A stretch of 64,000 nt of DNA, taken from positions 27,202-91,201 of the forward strand of contig NZ_FQVF01000022.1 in NCBI RefSeq assembly GCF_900129155.1, given 5' to 3'. Position numbers and translations under genes: made by a program. This DNA comes from Marinomonas polaris DSM 16579. Its GTDB lineage: Bacteria; Pseudomonadota; Gammaproteobacteria; Pseudomonadales; Marinomonadaceae. Shown one piece after another: positions 53,611 through 62,810 of this stretch (its first letter is position 1; every line of letters begins with the position of its first letter). Below the pieces are notes generated by a model. It searched no databases. It was given only the letters and a program-made list of their open reading frames with translations, and was not told where the DNA came from.

Positions 53611-54564
53611 ATGCAGTTAGATAAAATAGATCTTAACTTACTTCGTTATTTAGACTCCTTACTACGGGAGCAAAATGTAACCCACGCCGCAAATCAGCTA
53701 GGCATTACGCAGCCAGCGATGAGCAACGGGCTAAGACGCTTAAGAGATCTATTTCATGACCCACTATTAGTCAGAACCAGCGATGGCATGATGCCAACTG
53801 CTCTGGCTATTCAATTGCAGCCACGTGTTCAAAGTATCTTACAATCGGTTGATGAAGTTCTACACCTAGGACAAAGCTTTGAAGCAGAATCCAGCTCTCG
53901 TGTTTTTCGCATTATGGCCAGTGATTACGCCGAAGCCACACTAATTCCACCATTAATGAAAAAGCTCCAAGCCGAAGCACCAAATGTCATACTTGATGTG
54001 ATGAATCCAAGCGATGTTAGCTTTCATGATGTTGAAAAAGGCAAAGTCGATTTGGTCATCAACCGCTTCGATGTCTTACCACAATCCTTTCACCAAAAAT
54101 CGGTTTGGGTTGATCATTTCTCTTGTTTGGTTCCCGCTGATTCAGAGATTGCTAAAAACTTTTCGCTAGAAACCTATCTTGCTTCACCTCACGTTTGGGT
54201 GAGTAAAACAGGTTTTGGCGTAGGCGTTGGCATTCAACCAGAAGAAGTTCAAAAACTAGGCTGGGTAGATGGTTCACTGGCGGACTTAGGCTTTAAACGC
54301 AACATTCGCTTGTTTACTCGTAACTACAATGTCGCCATGCGCGCCACAGAACAGCTTGGTTTAATTGCTACCTTGCCGTCATTAGCGACTCGCTTGATGA
54401 AAGACAACACTAGCGTTGTTGTTTTACCTCCGCCGTTTGACATTCCACCAGTAGAACTAAAAATGCTGTGGAGCCCATTACTACAACACGATCCAGGCCA
54501 TATTTGGCTACGTTCTACTATTGCCGGTTGCGCTCGCACTATTGCCGAAAACAACAACCTGTAG
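53611..54564 (+). CDS. LysR-family transcriptional regulator
   Basis: 317 residues with the classic start LDKIDLNLLRYLDSLLREQNVTHAANQLGITQPAMSNGLRRLRDLFHDPLLVR, the LysR helix-turn-helix, and a periplasmic-binding-like effector domain. It belongs to the NodD/PcpR-like branch by its opening. The ribosome site is poor; ATG at 53611 is the only sensible start. No target gene is evident; the convergent neighbour is carbonic anhydrase across a terminator. Confidence 0.9.
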   Translation: MQLDKIDLNLLRYLDSLLREQNVTHAANQLGITQPAMSNGLRRLRDLFHDPLLVRTSDGMMPTALAIQLQPRVQSILQSVDEVLHLGQSFEAESSSRVFRIMASDYAEATLIPPLMKKLQAEAPNVILDVMNPSDVSFHDVEKGKVDLVINRFDVLPQSFHQKSVWVDHFSCLVPADSEIAKNFSLETYLASPHVWVSKTGFGVGVGIQPEEVQKLGWVDGSLADLGFKRNIRLFTRNYNVAMRATEQLGLIATLPSLATRLMKDNTSVVVLPPPFDIPPVELKMLWSPLLQHDPGHIWLRSTIAGCARTIAENNNL

Positions 54565-54621
54565 CTCTCTACTCTAGATGCCTTCTATAGTATCTAGAAG
54601 ACAGCAAAAGTGACTGACAAT

Positions 54622-54650
54622 AAAAAAACGAGCACATGGCTCGTTTTTTT
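54622..54650. terminator. Bidirectional terminator
   Basis: AAAAAAACGAGC (54622-54633) pairs with GCTCGTTTTTTT (54639-54650), loop of five, between convergent genes. Confidence 0.88.
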
Positions 54651-54690
54651 GCTTTTAAAGAAAGTTCGCGATGTACCGCCAACTTAGTTT

Positions 54691-55323
54691 TTACATGTTA
54701 TTCATTTGCTCAAGCGACTCTTGCGCACTAGATACTGTTCGCTTCAGGTCGGTAATATGACCATCTTCGATGCTGTAGCACCAACCGTGCACATGCAATT
54801 CTTGACCAATTTTCCAAGCATTTTGCACAATACTACTCTGGCAAACGTTGGCAACCTGCTCAACCACATTCAGTTCACACATGCGATCAAAACGAGTGTG
54901 CTCATCTTCTATCGCGTCCAATTCGCCTCTGTGTAAACGGTATACGTCTTTAATGTGACGCAACCAGTTATCTATCATACCGTGCTCTTCAGTGCCCATT
55001 GCGGCTTTAATGCCACCACAACCATAATGACCAACCACCATAATGTGCTTCACTTTTAACACATCAACCGCGAATTGAATAACCGACAAGCAGTTTAAAT
55101 CTGTGTGCACCACAACATTAGCAATATTACGGTGAACAAAAACTTCACCGGGCAATAAATCGACAATCTGGTTAGCAGGAACTCGGCTGTCTGCACAACC
55201 AATCCAGAGATATTCAGGTTGCTGCTGCTTTGATAACGTTGAAAAAAACTCTGGATCTTCAGCGGTTACTTTAGCAGCCCACTCTCTGTTTTTATTAAAA
55301 AGGTCATCTAAATGGCTAGACAT
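54691..55323 (-). CDS. can: Beta-carbonic anhydrase
   Basis: 210 residues. Zinc ligands are Cys43 and Asp45 in IGCADSRVPA, and His99 and Cys102 in VVGHYGCGGI, the standard beta-class set. Interconverts carbon dioxide and bicarbonate in the cytoplasm. Its start overlaps the end of the rlmA gene by 8 bp (ATGTCTAG), so it is co-translated. Confidence 0.94.
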   Translation of the reverse strand: MSSHLDDLFNKNREWAAKVTAEDPEFFSTLSKQQQPEYLWIGCADSRVPANQIVDLLPGEVFVHRNIANVVVHTDLNCLSVIQFAVDVLKVKHIMVVGHYGCGGIKAAMGTEEHGMIDNWLRHIKDVYRLHRGELDAIEDEHTRFDRMCELNVVEQVANVCQSSIVQNAWKIGQELHVHGWCYSIEDGHITDLKRTVSSAQESLEQMNNM

Positions 55324-56209
55324 GATTCACTTCCTTAATTTTCTTTCGATACCAGCGAAGCTTAATGTCCGCAGTGAGGATGATAGAATCGAGCAGTTTT
55401 ACAGCTTCTCGACCTTCGTACGACGCCTTATGAATATGAGGTGTCATACTTAATAAATCTTGAATTTTTTCTTGCGAATCTAGGCTAAAAGTAAAGGTTT
55501 CTGCTTGTTCCAAAACTAACTCGAAATCCGCTACACCCTCAGAAAAAGTTTGTTTGTAATCGTGAATCGATGGATAAAGTATTTTACGTAATTCGATTAG
55601 ATGATTTGGGCCGGACTCTACCAGCAACATCAAGCCCTCTTCACTGAGCACCCGAGAAAACTCTTTAAAGACTGGAAATCCAAACAGACACAATACAACA
55701 TCATAACGCTCATCTGGCGCTGGTAAGCTCGCATTACTACCAACTAACCAACTCACCGCTTTGTCACGTTTACTAGCAGCGACAATGGCCCACTTTGAAA
55801 TATCAAGACCAGTGCGCTCGGCACTAATACCTTGATTACTTAAAGCCTTACCAATTTCACTAAGATAATAACCTTCACCACAACCAGCATCGAGAATTCG
55901 AACACCATTAACTAAATGATCTTTTGGCCAAGAAGATAAAATCGCGCTAACAATGGGAAAGTAGTGCTGCTGATTTAAGAAGGCTTGCCGTGCGGCGACC
56001 ATCTCTTTGCTATCACCTGGGTCTTTAGAACGTTTGTTTTGTACGGGAAGAAGATTAACGTAGCCCGTTTTGGCTAAGTCATAGGTGTGTCCATGTTCGC
56101 ACGTTAAGACTCGTTCATTACGAGTGAGCAGTGCGGCATCTATCGGACAAGAAAGGTTTTCGAGCGTCGACACAGTGTACCCATAGTTTATTAATTGGCG
56201 CTTGAGCAA
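55316..56209 (-). CDS. rlmA: 23S rRNA (guanine-N1)-methyltransferase RlmA-like
   Basis: Up to 297 residues. A zinc-ribbon start (LSCPIDAALLTRNERVLTCEHGHTYDLAKTGYVNLL) is followed by the RlmA-specific VQNKRSKDPGDSKEMVAAR and a SAM domain with GVRILDAGCGEGYYL. RlmA normally has four zinc ligands, C-x2-C...C-x3-H; here the second cysteine is aspartate (CPID). The start is uncertain: TTG at 56209 or GTG at 56173. Makes m1G745 of 23S rRNA in relatives. Overlaps the carbonic anhydrase gene. Confidence 0.87.
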   Translation of the reverse strand: MLKRQLINYGYTVSTLENLSCPIDAALLTRNERVLTCEHGHTYDLAKTGYVNLLPVQNKRSKDPGDSKEMVAARQAFLNQQHYFPIVSAILSSWPKDHLVNGVRILDAGCGEGYYLSEIGKALSNQGISAERTGLDISKWAIVAASKRDKAVSWLVGSNASLPAPDERYDVVLCLFGFPVFKEFSRVLSEEGLMLLVESGPNHLIELRKILYPSIHDYKQTFSEGVADFELVLEQAETFTFSLDSQEKIQDLLSMTPHIHKASYEGREAVKLLDSIILTADIKLRWYRKKIKEVNHV

Positions 56210-56300
56210 GGAGAATAACCTATTAACAGCAAGCAGAACATTAAAAAATCCAACGCCATAAAGCTTTCTTATTTCAACGTTTCATTTTAATTTCTAGTGC

Positions 56301-58280
56301 CTAAGCCATCACACCGTGAGCTTTCAGATACATAAGAAAGTCATCACTGGATAACGGTTTAGAGAACAAATAACCTTGCACTTCTTGGCAATCGTAACCA
56401 TTTAAGACATCGATTTGTGAACGGTTTTCCACACCCTCGGCGATTACCTTTAAATTTAAACTATTCGCCATCGCAATAGTGGCTTTCACGATGGCATCGT
56501 TATCACAATCCAAACCTAAATCATGAATAAAAGATCTATCTATTTTTAGAGTTTGTATTGGGAATTTTTTCAAGTATGCAAGTGATGAATAGCCAGTGCC
56601 AAAATCATCAATAGACAGCGTCAGTCCCAACTTACGGAAGCTATGTAACTTTTCAATTGATTGCTGAGCATCCGCCATCAACATACTTTCTGTTAATTCG
56701 AGCTCAAGATACTTAGGATCAACACCGGTTTCTTCCAGTGCTCTTTGCACCATATCAACCAAATCTGCTTGCATAAATTGACGACTAGACAAATTAACCG
56801 AGAGCTTAATAGGATCCAAACCAGCTTCACGCCATTCTTGCAGCTGACGACAGGCTCTTCGAATAACCCATTCACCCAAAGGAAGAATCAAACCACTCTC
56901 TTCTGCTAGGGGAATAAATTGATCTGGGCTGATCATTCCAAGTTCTGGATGAACCCATCGAATCAAAGCTTCAGCACCTACTACGACTTCATCAGGAAGC
57001 CTAATCTTCGGCTGATAATGAAGGATAAATTGCTCTTCTTCTATCGCCTTTCGTAAGCCACCGCCCAATGTCAAATGCGCATTAATATTGTCGGCCATAT
57101 GATCTTCATAAACACAATACATGTTGTGTCCAGTAGACTTAGCACGATACATGGCTGCATCAGCATTTTTGAGCAAATTATCTACGTCATCGGCATGCTG
57201 AGGATAGCTTGCAATACCAATACTCGCGGTAATCATCATTTCCATTTTTGCTACAGGATAGGTATTACTTGCATTTTGCATGATACTTCGAGCAATGCTT
57301 TCTAGTTCTTCAATTTCATTGGTATTTTCCAATACCACCACAAATTCATCGCCCCCCAACCGATACAAACAAGCACCCGAGGGAATACTACCTTTTATGC
57401 GTTCTGCGACTCGTTGAATAAGCTCATCACCGACTCGGTGACCGAAGTTATCATTAATAACTTTGAAACCATCCAAATCCAAATACAAAAGACCAAATTG
57501 ACGATGACGTTTACGAGCATTCACCAGCGCACTTTCTAACTGCTGATACAGCAAGTTTCTATTCGGTAAATGAGTTAAGCCATCGTAATTATTCAGTCGA
57601 TAAAGCGCTACTTCGTGATCTCTTTCTTCTTGGATATCGTGGGTTAACAAATAAACAACATTTGTCTTAAGCTGATGCGACACTTCAATCTTATGCCAAC
57701 GAACCCCGTTTTTAGTAGAAAGCCTTATATCTTGAGACATACTTTCTCGTTGAGCCAAACGACTAATAAAGCTGTTAGCAGCACCAGCTACAGCAAATAA
57801 ATCTCGTACATGCTCGATGTCACCAAATTGCTCTGTAAAGCATTTGCTGGCTTCTAGATAAATGCCATTTTGTTCAAAAACAGCGAAAGATAAGGTTGTA
57901 AAATGTGAAAGAAGACTGGAATGAGAGTTTTCTACTGAAATACGAGGCGCCGAGACTGGATGTGCCTCGACCGATAATCCCTTACGCGCACCACCTAAAG
58001 AAATAACAGATCCGCGTACATTATAATGTGTACCATCTTTTGAAACGAACGGCCATTTGAAGGGAAGTGTTTTTCCTACCTCAAGCTCTTTTAAATACAA
58101 AGCCAAGCGACTTTTTAACTCAGACCCAATAACACGTTGGCCCGATTTAATGTCACTCAAAGAGTCCATTAATAGAACTTCTGCCGCTTCATTACACCAT
58201 GGCACGCTTGATTGCTCTATGTCTATAATCCAAGCAGCTAATGGCATCTTACGATGCAGCAATGTAGATAAATCGGTCAT
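56301..58280 (-). CDS. PAS-GGDEF-EAL cyclic di-GMP signalling protein
   Basis: 659 residues with no membrane helices: two PAS-like regions (to about 215), a diguanylate cyclase domain with GGDEF at 309-313, and an EAL phosphodiesterase domain with EALIRW (437-442), NLSSRQF, ELTESML, DDFGTGYSSL and KIDRSF. Both active sites look intact. The RxxD inhibitory site five residues before GGDEF is absent (SGAC), so product feedback is unlikely. Sensed signal unknown. Confidence 0.93.
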   Translation of the reverse strand: MTDLSTLLHRKMPLAAWIIDIEQSSVPWCNEAAEVLLMDSLSDIKSGQRVIGSELKSRLALYLKELEVGKTLPFKWPFVSKDGTHYNVRGSVISLGGARKGLSVEAHPVSAPRISVENSHSSLLSHFTTLSFAVFEQNGIYLEASKCFTEQFGDIEHVRDLFAVAGAANSFISRLAQRESMSQDIRLSTKNGVRWHKIEVSHQLKTNVVYLLTHDIQEERDHEVALYRLNNYDGLTHLPNRNLLYQQLESALVNARKRHRQFGLLYLDLDGFKVINDNFGHRVGDELIQRVAERIKGSIPSGACLYRLGGDEFVVVLENTNEIEELESIARSIMQNASNTYPVAKMEMMITASIGIASYPQHADDVDNLLKNADAAMYRAKSTGHNMYCVYEDHMADNINAHLTLGGGLRKAIEEEQFILHYQPKIRLPDEVVVGAEALIRWVHPELGMISPDQFIPLAEESGLILPLGEWVIRRACRQLQEWREAGLDPIKLSVNLSSRQFMQADLVDMVQRALEETGVDPKYLELELTESMLMADAQQSIEKLHSFRKLGLTLSIDDFGTGYSSLAYLKKFPIQTLKIDRSFIHDLGLDCDNDAIVKATIAMANSLNLKVIAEGVENRSQIDVLNGYDCQEVQGYLFSKPLSSDDFLMYLKAHGVMA

Positions 58281-58347
58281 TTGTTTTAAACACTACTAAT
58301 AATAAAATACATTTTATAGATTTTGGGTTTAGACTCTGTCGAATCTC

Positions 58348-59211
58348 TCACCATGAATCAGGCACAATAAACACATTTCGATGTATTTGGTCTGTTTTAT
58401 AAAGAGCCGACCTAATAAACACATGACGAGGACGATCATCAAGTAGGAATTCGCCTACAAGATTGTAGGCAGATTGTAGAGAATTGAAAGGAAAATTATC
58501 ATTTATGTTGGGCGCCGACAACCAGTGGGGCTTTTGTAAGATTAAAAAACCTGAAAAAAATGGCATGAGTAAATCAATATTAGACACACGAATCCAACCG
58601 CCACGATCACTCTGCTTAAGCCACGCATCAACCTCCTCTTTACTATTTAAAGCAGAATACAAGCGACCAAAAACCAAGAGATTGGAAATAGGATGCCGAC
58701 CTTTAGCAACTCCTTCAATTGCTGAAATCCCTTCTTCCGTTTGCAAGATCTGTAACTGATGCTCTCTAGCTCTCGTGACCTTCTTTAATAAACTGTCATT
58801 CTTGTTTGGCCCGATCCAATCATGAGGAAAAAGATCCGGCCTTTCTAAATAAAACTTAATCGCTATTTCGAATTGATGAAGCTCACCATTAGGCGTTTCA
58901 ACCAACATGTCTACTTCACCCAACGTTTTCCCTTCATTTACAATTTGAAAATGCTCCAAATGTATTTTTAAATGTGATAAATGCGCTATCGCAAACGAAA
59001 ATAACGTCTCAAAATAACTACCAAGAAAATGGGATTTACAAGCTGCCATTGCAGTTACAAGAGACTCTGGATCCTGGTCCAGCATTAACAAACGCCCATT
59101 CACATCCGCAACCCAATAAGGCTGAAGATCAAAATCACGCTCGATATAATGCCCTTCCACCAGCCAAGCAAGATCTTTAACCAATGGGTGATGAACCCGA
59201 TTTGATATCAC
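58348..59211 (-). CDS. DUF1853 family protein, PD-(D/E)XK-like
   Basis: 287 residues. RVHHPLVKDLAWLVEGHYIE and LGSYFETLFSFAIAHLSHL are typical of DUF1853. The GEVDMLVETPNGELHQFEIAIKFYL segment has the E-x-D...E-x-A-x-K order of the PD-(D/E)XK nuclease fold. Starts with GTG, overlapping the stop of the YqcC-like gene (GTGA), so the two are coupled. Activity unproven. Confidence 0.83.
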   Translation of the reverse strand: MISNRVHHPLVKDLAWLVEGHYIERDFDLQPYWVADVNGRLLMLDQDPESLVTAMAACKSHFLGSYFETLFSFAIAHLSHLKIHLEHFQIVNEGKTLGEVDMLVETPNGELHQFEIAIKFYLERPDLFPHDWIGPNKNDSLLKKVTRAREHQLQILQTEEGISAIEGVAKGRHPISNLLVFGRLYSALNSKEEVDAWLKQSDRGGWIRVSNIDLLMPFFSGFLILQKPHWLSAPNINDNFPFNSLQSAYNLVGEFLLDDRPRHVFIRSALYKTDQIHRNVFIVPDSW

Positions 59212-59549
59212 AAAGTACCACTTAGATGCTGATCAATGCGGTTTAAGCATGTGACTATATGGCGAACTTTAGCGTGTGGTTTATCCTTAAAAGCTTCCTC
59301 CGCCATGGGAGAAATATGACAACGTACAGGCAAATCACTTCCTGTTGCCAACATAGTTTTAAAGCGTTCTATCATCACAAAACGTAACCATTGCTCGAAT
59401 CTCATGGTATCAATACAAAAAGGTTCTGAACTTTGTAACGCGTCTTTTGTTGGTTCTTCACATTGCCAAACATCGCAATCTTGCATTGCCATTTGCAAGT
59501 CCATCAATAAATCGGCTAACAAATGATGGTCAGAAAAGGCTTTTTTCAA
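59208..59549 (-). CDS. YqcC family protein
   Basis: 113 residues of the YqcC family: LLADLLMDLQMAMQDCDVWQCEEPTKDALQSSEPFCIDTMRFEQWLRFVMIERFK. In enterobacteria it lies beside truC (tRNA pseudouridine synthase), but here beside DUF1853. Function unknown. Confidence 0.85.
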   Translation of the reverse strand: MKKAFSDHHLLADLLMDLQMAMQDCDVWQCEEPTKDALQSSEPFCIDTMRFEQWLRFVMIERFKTMLATGSDLPVRCHISPMAEEAFKDKPHAKVRHIVTCLNRIDQHLSGTL

Positions 59550-59666
59550 CCTGCTTTCTCCTTTGAAAAACGGTAATATAACGTATTTTTATTTACACGC
59601 ATAATTGCGCCTTTACAGACAATATAGAGCGCCAATAAAAGCGGCAACAAGAGCCAAAACTTTATC

Positions 59667-60752
59667 ATGAACAAAATAGAATCTTTGTCTGACTTATTTG
59701 ATATGGTCGGTTGTGATGTAAGCTACTTCGACCTAGGACGCAACATCACCAAAATCACACCACAACAAGCGGTGCAGTTCGACCGTAAACAACAAACCTA
59801 CCCTTTCCCATTCCGCCAACATGCTTGGCTGGCCTGCTTATTAAACATGGGAAGCCAACAAGGCAAAAAAGCCAAAAAAGAAGACATCATTGATCAAGGT
59901 GTGATTTGGTTTATTAAATTACCGCTAGACGAAGCTGGCTGCCTAAACCTTGGCACCCGCGATCACTTCATCAAAAGCATCGTCGATAAAATACTGCACA
60001 AAGGCGAAGAAGCAGGTTTATCAGAAGCCCTTGAAGACAGCCCTTATGCATTCAAGCCAGACCAAGAACGCATGGCGAGCTTGCATGCCATTCTAGGCAA
60101 AAACCTACACAAAGCACCGTCGCACTACTTCGACGACGTTGTGAAATACCTCTCATCAGATTTAAACCAAGCAGACGACAGCTGGCAAACACTAGGACTG
60201 CAAGGCATAGCAGAACTGGCCGCCAGAGTTGACGAAGACAAATACCAAGCAATGACACAAAAAGCCATTCAACAAGCCGCCAAGCCTGTTGTTAGCGCCT
60301 TATGTCATGCTCTTGAGCACGAGGTTCTACCTAGCCAATTGCAAGATACCTTGATTGAAAAACTGCAAAACGAGCAAGATGCTCTCATGCAAGCAAGCTA
60401 TCTACGTGCCTTATCAAGAGCTGATTTAAACGACACGCTATTATTACCGCTGTTTGGTTTACTTGGCAGTCTGACTGAATGCAAAGACGACGACCTTCAC
60501 CCTATCGCTGCCCTCGCCGCAAAATGCCCCCATTGGCTTGGTCAAAACCCACAGCTACTGCGTATTATCATGGAAAAACTGGCGCACCGAGAAGACGGCT
60601 ACATCGCTTTCAGACAAATCGCCGCCGAACTGAGCCAACACCCTGAAGCCAAACAACCCCTTTGGACACTCCTGCGCAGCGGCCACGTCAGCCCGAAACT
60701 GGCCCAAGCGGTAAGTTATTTATTCACACAGACACCCACATCCGTCCAGTGA
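59667..60752 (+). CDS. DUF3549 family protein
   Basis: 361 residues. SLSDLFDMVGCDVSYFDLGRNITKITPQQAVQFD is the DUF3549 start, followed by helical repeats, the kind of fold that binds protein partners. Conserved in marine gammaproteobacteria, of unknown role. The ATG lacks a strong ribosome site (AAGAGCC). Divergent from the YqcC gene; the 117-bp gap is the promoter area for both. Confidence 0.83.
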   Translation: MNKIESLSDLFDMVGCDVSYFDLGRNITKITPQQAVQFDRKQQTYPFPFRQHAWLACLLNMGSQQGKKAKKEDIIDQGVIWFIKLPLDEAGCLNLGTRDHFIKSIVDKILHKGEEAGLSEALEDSPYAFKPDQERMASLHAILGKNLHKAPSHYFDDVVKYLSSDLNQADDSWQTLGLQGIAELAARVDEDKYQAMTQKAIQQAAKPVVSALCHALEHEVLPSQLQDTLIEKLQNEQDALMQASYLRALSRADLNDTLLLPLFGLLGSLTECKDDDLHPIAALAAKCPHWLGQNPQLLRIIMEKLAHREDGYIAFRQIAAELSQHPEAKQPLWTLLRSGHVSPKLAQAVSYLFTQTPTSVQ

Positions 60753-60784
60753 TTGATTGAGCGTCGTTTGAAATAACAAGACTG

Positions 60785-60823
60785 GAGTCTGGAGCGTCTG
60801 AAATAGCAAGACGCTACCGACTC
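60785..60823 (+). terminator. Long hairpin after the DUF3549 gene
   Basis: GAGTC (60785-60789) with GACTC (60819-60823), and AGCGTCT (60793-60799) with AGACGCT (60809-60815). T-run weak (TGGTTTCTC). A near-duplicate of the left part (GAGCGTC...GAAATAACAAGAC) stands just upstream at about 60758-60782. It may serve as terminator for both convergent genes. Confidence 0.55.
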
Positions 60824-60884
60824 TGGTTTCTCAATTATGTCTAAATGACCAACACAACATTCATCTTACTAAGCTCGTAGATAC

Positions 60885-61493
60885 TTACTTCAAGATAGAA
60901 AGGGCCGCCATCAGTATGCGCTTAACCAACTGCGGATCTTCACCTCGTGCAAGCTGTGACGAAGCATGACTTAGCTGTGCATCGATATAACTGGCAGCAA
61001 ACTCTGCTGACATATCGGCAGTAAATTCACCTTTGGCCTTTGAACGCTCTACCCATTTCTTATAAGTCGCTATTGCTTGTTCTTGAATCAAATCAATTTG
61101 TGCTCGTGTCGCTTCACCTAAATGCATCTGCGCTTCACGCATTTTTATCAACAGACATCCTTTCGGAGCCCCTTGACTATCATTTATCGAAGCGGCAAAT
61201 AATACTAGATTATCAAGCGTCTCTCGAAACGCTGCATCCGTGCTCAACATCTGCTGAACAGGACTTAGCACCTCTTGGTGATACTTAAGAATGACGGCTT
61301 TCATCAAACCATCTTCGTTCAAAAATTCACGATAAAGGCCAGGCTTCGATATATCACATCGCCTACAGATTTCATTAAGAGACAAATTACCTATGTCCTC
61401 TTTCCAATAAGACGCCATTGCCACATCCAAAACATGTTCACGATCTAGGGTCTTTGGTCGCCCTCTTGAAGGCTTACTTGGATTCAAACTCAT
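60885..61493 (-). CDS. TetR-family transcriptional regulator
   Basis: 202 residues. GRPKTLDREHVLDVAMASYWKEDIGNLSLNEICRRCDISKPGLYREFLNEDGLM is the TetR DNA-binding domain, then a helical ligand domain with cysteine at GAPKGCLL, as in AcrR/Bm3R1-like regulators. Divergent from a short-chain dehydrogenase, with two TACC-N4-GGTA operators in between, so it probably represses itself and the dehydrogenase. Confidence 0.9.
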   Translation of the reverse strand: MSLNPSKPSRGRPKTLDREHVLDVAMASYWKEDIGNLSLNEICRRCDISKPGLYREFLNEDGLMKAVILKYHQEVLSPVQQMLSTDAAFRETLDNLVLFAASINDSQGAPKGCLLIKMREAQMHLGEATRAQIDLIQEQAIATYKKWVERSKAKGEFTADMSAEFAASYIDAQLSHASSQLARGEDPQLVKRILMAALSILK

Positions 61494-61497
61494 TTTA

Positions 61498-61509
61498 TAC
61501 CACCTGGTA
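61498..61509. promoter_or_regulatory. TetR operator 1 (TACC-N4-GGTA)
   Basis: TACCACCTGGTA, 4 bp upstream of the tetR start codon on the minus strand. Same half-sites as operator 2. Confidence 0.65.
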
Positions 61510-61544
61510 CTTTAATTTGACAGACTGTACATTTACGCTTATTG

Positions 61545-61556
61545 TACCGACTGGTA
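61545..61556. promoter_or_regulatory. TetR operator 2 (TACC-N4-GGTA)
   Basis: TACCGACTGGTA, 47 bp from operator 1 centre to centre and 30 bp before the dehydrogenase ATG; placed to block its promoter. Confidence 0.65.
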
Positions 61557-61586
61557 TTTAATTAGCAAACCGAATAGGAAAGAAAA

Positions 61587-62468
61587 ATGAGCAACACAAA
61601 AAAAAGCATCGTTATTACAGGAAGCAGCAGTGGCTTTGGTCAAAAATCAGTAAAAGATTTTGCCGATAAAGGCTACCAAGTGTTCGCCACCATGCGAGGC
61701 CCAGAAGGTAAAAATTCTGCAGTTAAAGCAGAGCTGGAAGCGTATAGCGATTCTATCCATGTCGTCGATATGGATGTGACCAACGACGAATCGGTCAAAA
61801 CGGCCATGGCAAGTGTGCTGGAGCAAGCGGGCAAAATTGATGTTTTGCTAAACAATGCGGGCGTAATGTATCTTGGTATTACCGAAGCATTTAGTATTGA
61901 CCAAGCTCGGGAGCAAATGGAAACCAACTACTATGGCGCTATGCGCACTATACAAGCCGTTTTACCTGCGATGCGTGACGCTAAGTCTGGCCTTATCATC
62001 AACACCTCATCCATGGTTGGCCAAATTTCGGCACCGTATTTCTCTACCTACGCCGCAACCAAACACGCACTAGAAGGCTACCTTCAAGGTTTACGCTACG
62101 AAGTAGCACCATTCGGTATCGATGTCGCCATCGTACAACCAGGCCCCTTCCCAACAGGCCTAAGTGCGTCAGGACAACAACCGTCACGCACAGACATTTT
62201 GGACAGCTACGGTGAATTGGCAAACATCCCTGCTGCCATGTTCGAAGAATTCGGTAAATTTATGCAGAGCGATCAAGCACCTAATCCACAAATGGTCGTA
62301 GACGCTTATTTAGCCCTAGCAGACATGCCTGTCGGTAAACGCCCAACACGCACACCTGTTGGCTTAGTTTGGGGAGTTGATGAAATTAACGCCGCGAAAC
62401 AACCTATCCAAGACCGTGTTTTAACAGAAATGCAACTAGACAAGGTCCTAGGCGGCGCTGACGTATAA
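61587..62468 (+). CDS. Short-chain dehydrogenase/reductase (SDR)
   Basis: 293 residues of the classical SDR fold: cofactor motif TGSSSGFG, NNAG, catalytic serine in INTSSMVG and YxxxK in YAATKHALEG. The final part (GKRPTRTPVGLVWGVDEINAAKQP) lies beyond the usual core. Reversible alcohol/carbonyl oxidation with NAD(P)H. AGGAAAG precedes the ATG. Likely induced through the divergent TetR regulator; substrate unknown. Confidence 0.9.
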   Translation: MSNTKKSIVITGSSSGFGQKSVKDFADKGYQVFATMRGPEGKNSAVKAELEAYSDSIHVVDMDVTNDESVKTAMASVLEQAGKIDVLLNNAGVMYLGITEAFSIDQAREQMETNYYGAMRTIQAVLPAMRDAKSGLIINTSSMVGQISAPYFSTYAATKHALEGYLQGLRYEVAPFGIDVAIVQPGPFPTGLSASGQQPSRTDILDSYGELANIPAAMFEEFGKFMQSDQAPNPQMVVDAYLALADMPVGKRPTRTPVGLVWGVDEINAAKQPIQDRVLTEMQLDKVLGGADV

Positions 62469-62524
62469 GTTCCGTCATTAGAGGCAAACGAGGCTGCGCC
62501 TAATTAGTTAGTAACGGAAAGAAT

Positions 62525-62564
62525 GGAGTCTGTGGCAGTTGAATACAAAAATGCGACAGACTCC
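62525..62564 (-). terminator. Hairpin between the SDR gene and the toxin-antitoxin genes
   Basis: GGAGTCTGT (62525-62533) pairs with ACAGACTCC (62556-62564). Further upstream TTCCGT and ACGGAA (62470-62518) form another weak stem behind the SDR stop. Neither has a clear T-run. Confidence 0.4.
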
Positions 62565-62588
62565 GATGTTTAAAGTGCATAAAATGGC

Positions 62589-62798
62589 TTACTGCCATGC
62601 TATCTTCAAGTCACGGCGTGACTGCGCACAATCCCTTAGATACAGGTTAATTAAACTTTGATAAGGAATGCCCTTGTCATCTGCCAAAGCCTTAAAATAC
62701 TCAACAGTATCTTCATCAAGCCTTATCGTGACCTGCTTCTTAAGCTTTTTAGCGTAAGGGTTTTTGACTGAATGTGAAAAATCATAATGATCACGCAT
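62589..62798 (-). CDS. CopG/BrnA-type antitoxin-like protein
   Basis: 69 residues. KKLKKQVTIRLDEDTVEYFKALADDKGIPYQSLINLYLRDCA is a ribbon-helix-helix motif as in BrnA/CopG antitoxins. No BrnT toxin gene is next to it; instead it lies 12 bp downstream of a ParE-like toxin gene on the same strand. It could be an extra antitoxin, an orphan, or the repressor of this cluster. Confidence 0.8.
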   Translation of the reverse strand: MRDHYDFSHSVKNPYAKKLKKQVTIRLDEDTVEYFKALADDKGIPYQSLINLYLRDCAQSRRDLKIAWQ

Positions 62799-62810
62799 AG
62801 CGATAATCCT

